From: Melanopsichium pennsylvanicum
Taxonomy: Eukaryota > Basidiomycota > Ustilaginomycetes > Ustilaginales
NCBI GenBank assembly: GCA_900208305.1
Contig: OAPG01000058.1
Span: 1-18,258 of the forward strand
DNA length: 18,258 bases
Direction: 5' to 3'
Of this stretch, positions 16,669 to 18,258 are shown one piece after another. The first letter of the stretch is position 1; each line of letters opens with the position of its first letter. The notes beneath the pieces are model-generated. The model did not search any database. It was given only the letters and a program-made list of their open reading frames with translations, and was not told the DNA's origin. The position numbers and the translations under genes were made by a program.

Positions 16669-18258
16669 TAGTAATAGAATAGTGATAGAGCTAGAATATG
16701 ACAGCTATTTAGTAGGATTGATGGTTGAAGTACAAATAGACCGATAATCATAGTAAGACTAGAAATTAGGTAGACTATGTACGTTAGTAATTGTTTGAGT
16801 AGTATTAGTATCTTGTGTATTTAGAGTACTATCAGTATATACTACCTCAGTTTGAGTATCTTGACTATCGAAGTAGATAACTCGAATAATTTTTAGATAG
16901 TAAGATGCACTAATTACACTTACTAGAATTGCTATAATAGATACAAAATAGTAACCACCGTGAGTACTTGAATATAGAACCATTTTTTTGCAAAAAATCC
17001 AATTAGTGGTGGAATACCTGCCATAGAGAATAGACAAAGAGCAAGACTTAGTCCTAGTAGAGGATTTTCCTTAAATTGACCTTTAAGTTGATCAATAAAC
17101 TGAATGTCTGTACTATTAACTGATTGTTTATTAGTAGCACGATTTGAAACTAGGTATGATTTACTTGTGCTCATAATGTATCCAAATGCTAGAAGAATTA
17201 GGAATGTGTTTACATTTGTAAGTGAGTATTGAATTAGATAGAATAGGAATGATTCAATTGATTCTTCAGTATTAATTGATAGAGCTAGTAGTAGAAATCC
17301 TACGTGACTAATAGTACTATATGCTAGAAGTCGTTTAATACGATATTGACTAAGTCCAACTACTGTACCGATAATAAGACTTAGAACACTAGCAATAAGT
17401 AGTAGATTTTTCCAAATATTAATAGATGTATCATCACTAATAAGAACACTTAGTGATTCAAAACTACCTTCTAGTCCCTGATTGTAGTTCTAGAAGAAAT
17501 ACAAGATGGAAATTTTTGGCATTGTTGTTAGCCAAGATGTTACAATGGTTGGTACACCATCATATACATCTGGTCCCCAATTATGTAGTGGAGCTGCTGC
17601 TACTTTAAATAGGAATCCAATACCAATTAGAAGTAGTCCACATGTAACACCACCACTATAAACAGCACTATAAGCTATATAATCTGATCCTGTTACTTGT
17701 ACTAGAGTATAAATACTTTCAAATTGTGTAAGACCTGTATAACTATAAATTAGTGCTGTACCTAGTAGAATTAGGGCTGATGATAGACCACCTAGTAGAA
17801 AGTATTTAAGACCAGCACTTGTTGCAGATTCTGAATCTCGGTAAAGTGTTGCTAGAATATAAACAGCAAAACTTTGTAGCTCAATACTTAGATACATACT
17901 TACTAGATCAGAACTACTTAGTAGTAGTGTAGCACCCATAGATGTAAATAGAATCATTAGTGAATACTCACTAATTGTTGGAACTACTGTTGTACTTGAT
18001 CGTACAATCGTTTTTATCTGTAACTGGACCCCAACCTAGTAGAATTAGAGCACCAGTGAAAAGTAGAAATCCTTCAATAGCTACTGATACTGTTGTTACA
18101 TGGAATAGTCCACTGTAGATACCTACTCCGGAAGCTAGTGACTCAATATGTAGACCATTAAAAGCCAGTAGAGCAGAATAGATTAAACTACAGATGTAAT
18201 TCGATTAAATAGACTAGGAGTAATTCGGTAGGAGAAAACAGGAATGGCTACTAGTAGT
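16668..18258 (-). CDS. nad2: NADH dehydrogenase subunit 2 (5' end outside the window; frameshifts)
   Basis: Antiporter-like membrane subunit of complex I. The window begins inside the N-terminus ([20 protein letters not shown]) and ends at TAA 16670-16668, which shares a base with the nad3 ATG. Signatures are [54 protein letters not shown] and [16 protein letters not shown]. Frame breaks as written: one base short at 18185-18187, one change in 18001-18013, one short near 17501-17505 and one extra at 17476-17478 (run of three), one short at the T run 16983-16989, and one extra near 16783-16787. The rest is fully conserved, so a functional gene with sequence errors is the best reading. It is co-oriented with nad3 and probably co-transcribed. 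Confidence 0.93.

Overview
This window is part of a fungal mitochondrial genome, and every gene I can support reads on the minus strand. Three things point to this. It holds cox1 split by six group I introns that carry homing-endonuclease ORFs. It has genes for complex I subunits (nad1, nad2, nad3, nad4). Its nad2 and nad3 overlap by one base (TAATG), an arrangement common in fungal mtDNA. UGA is read as tryptophan (genetic code 4): the GIY-YIG ORF of cox1 intron 1 needs a TGA at 8127-8129 as Trp inside its catalytic motif. The cox1 N-terminus ([13 protein letters not shown]) looks basidiomycete-like, but I cannot name the species. Bases 1-131 follow the cox1 stop and hold nothing I recognise.

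Layout in the direction of transcription (high to low coordinates). nad2 (18258-16668, 5' end cut by the window edge) overlaps nad3 (from 16668). nad3 runs in frame into a degraded GIY-YIG endonuclease module (about 16300-15023). A second, broken copy of the nad3 3' end follows (15022-14850). After a spacer with GC-rich repeats comes intact nad4 (14214-12724), another spacer with a GC repeat and palindromes, then nad1 (12229-11239). Downstream of nad1 are a short repeat of the nad2 5' end, a second degraded GIY-YIG module (about 10880-9713), a tRNA-Arg(UCU), a second copy of the nad1 3' end (9563-9418) and a tRNA-Ser(GCU). cox1 (9014-132) closes the window. It has seven exons, one only 11 nt long, and intron ORFs of one GIY-YIG and five LAGLIDADG types.

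The most interesting structures are mobile. First, nad1 and nad3 share one architecture: complete gene, then a GIY-YIG module, then an older or foreign copy of the gene's own 3' end. The two modules resemble each other and the cox1 intron 1 ORF, which suggests one GIY-YIG family that inserts at gene ends as well as in introns. Second, a population of tiny palindromes (4-9 bp stems, mostly with 3-nt loops, mostly GC-rich) is scattered through spacers and intron ORFs. In cox1 intron 4 they interrupt both LAGLIDADG motifs and have destroyed the endonuclease.

One caution: nad1, nad2, nad3 and two cox1 exons contain about fourteen small frameshifts, often at homopolymers, while nad4 and the rest of cox1 are clean. 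Sequencing or assembly error is the likeliest cause. The genes together encode membrane subunits of respiratory complexes I (nad) and IV (cox1).
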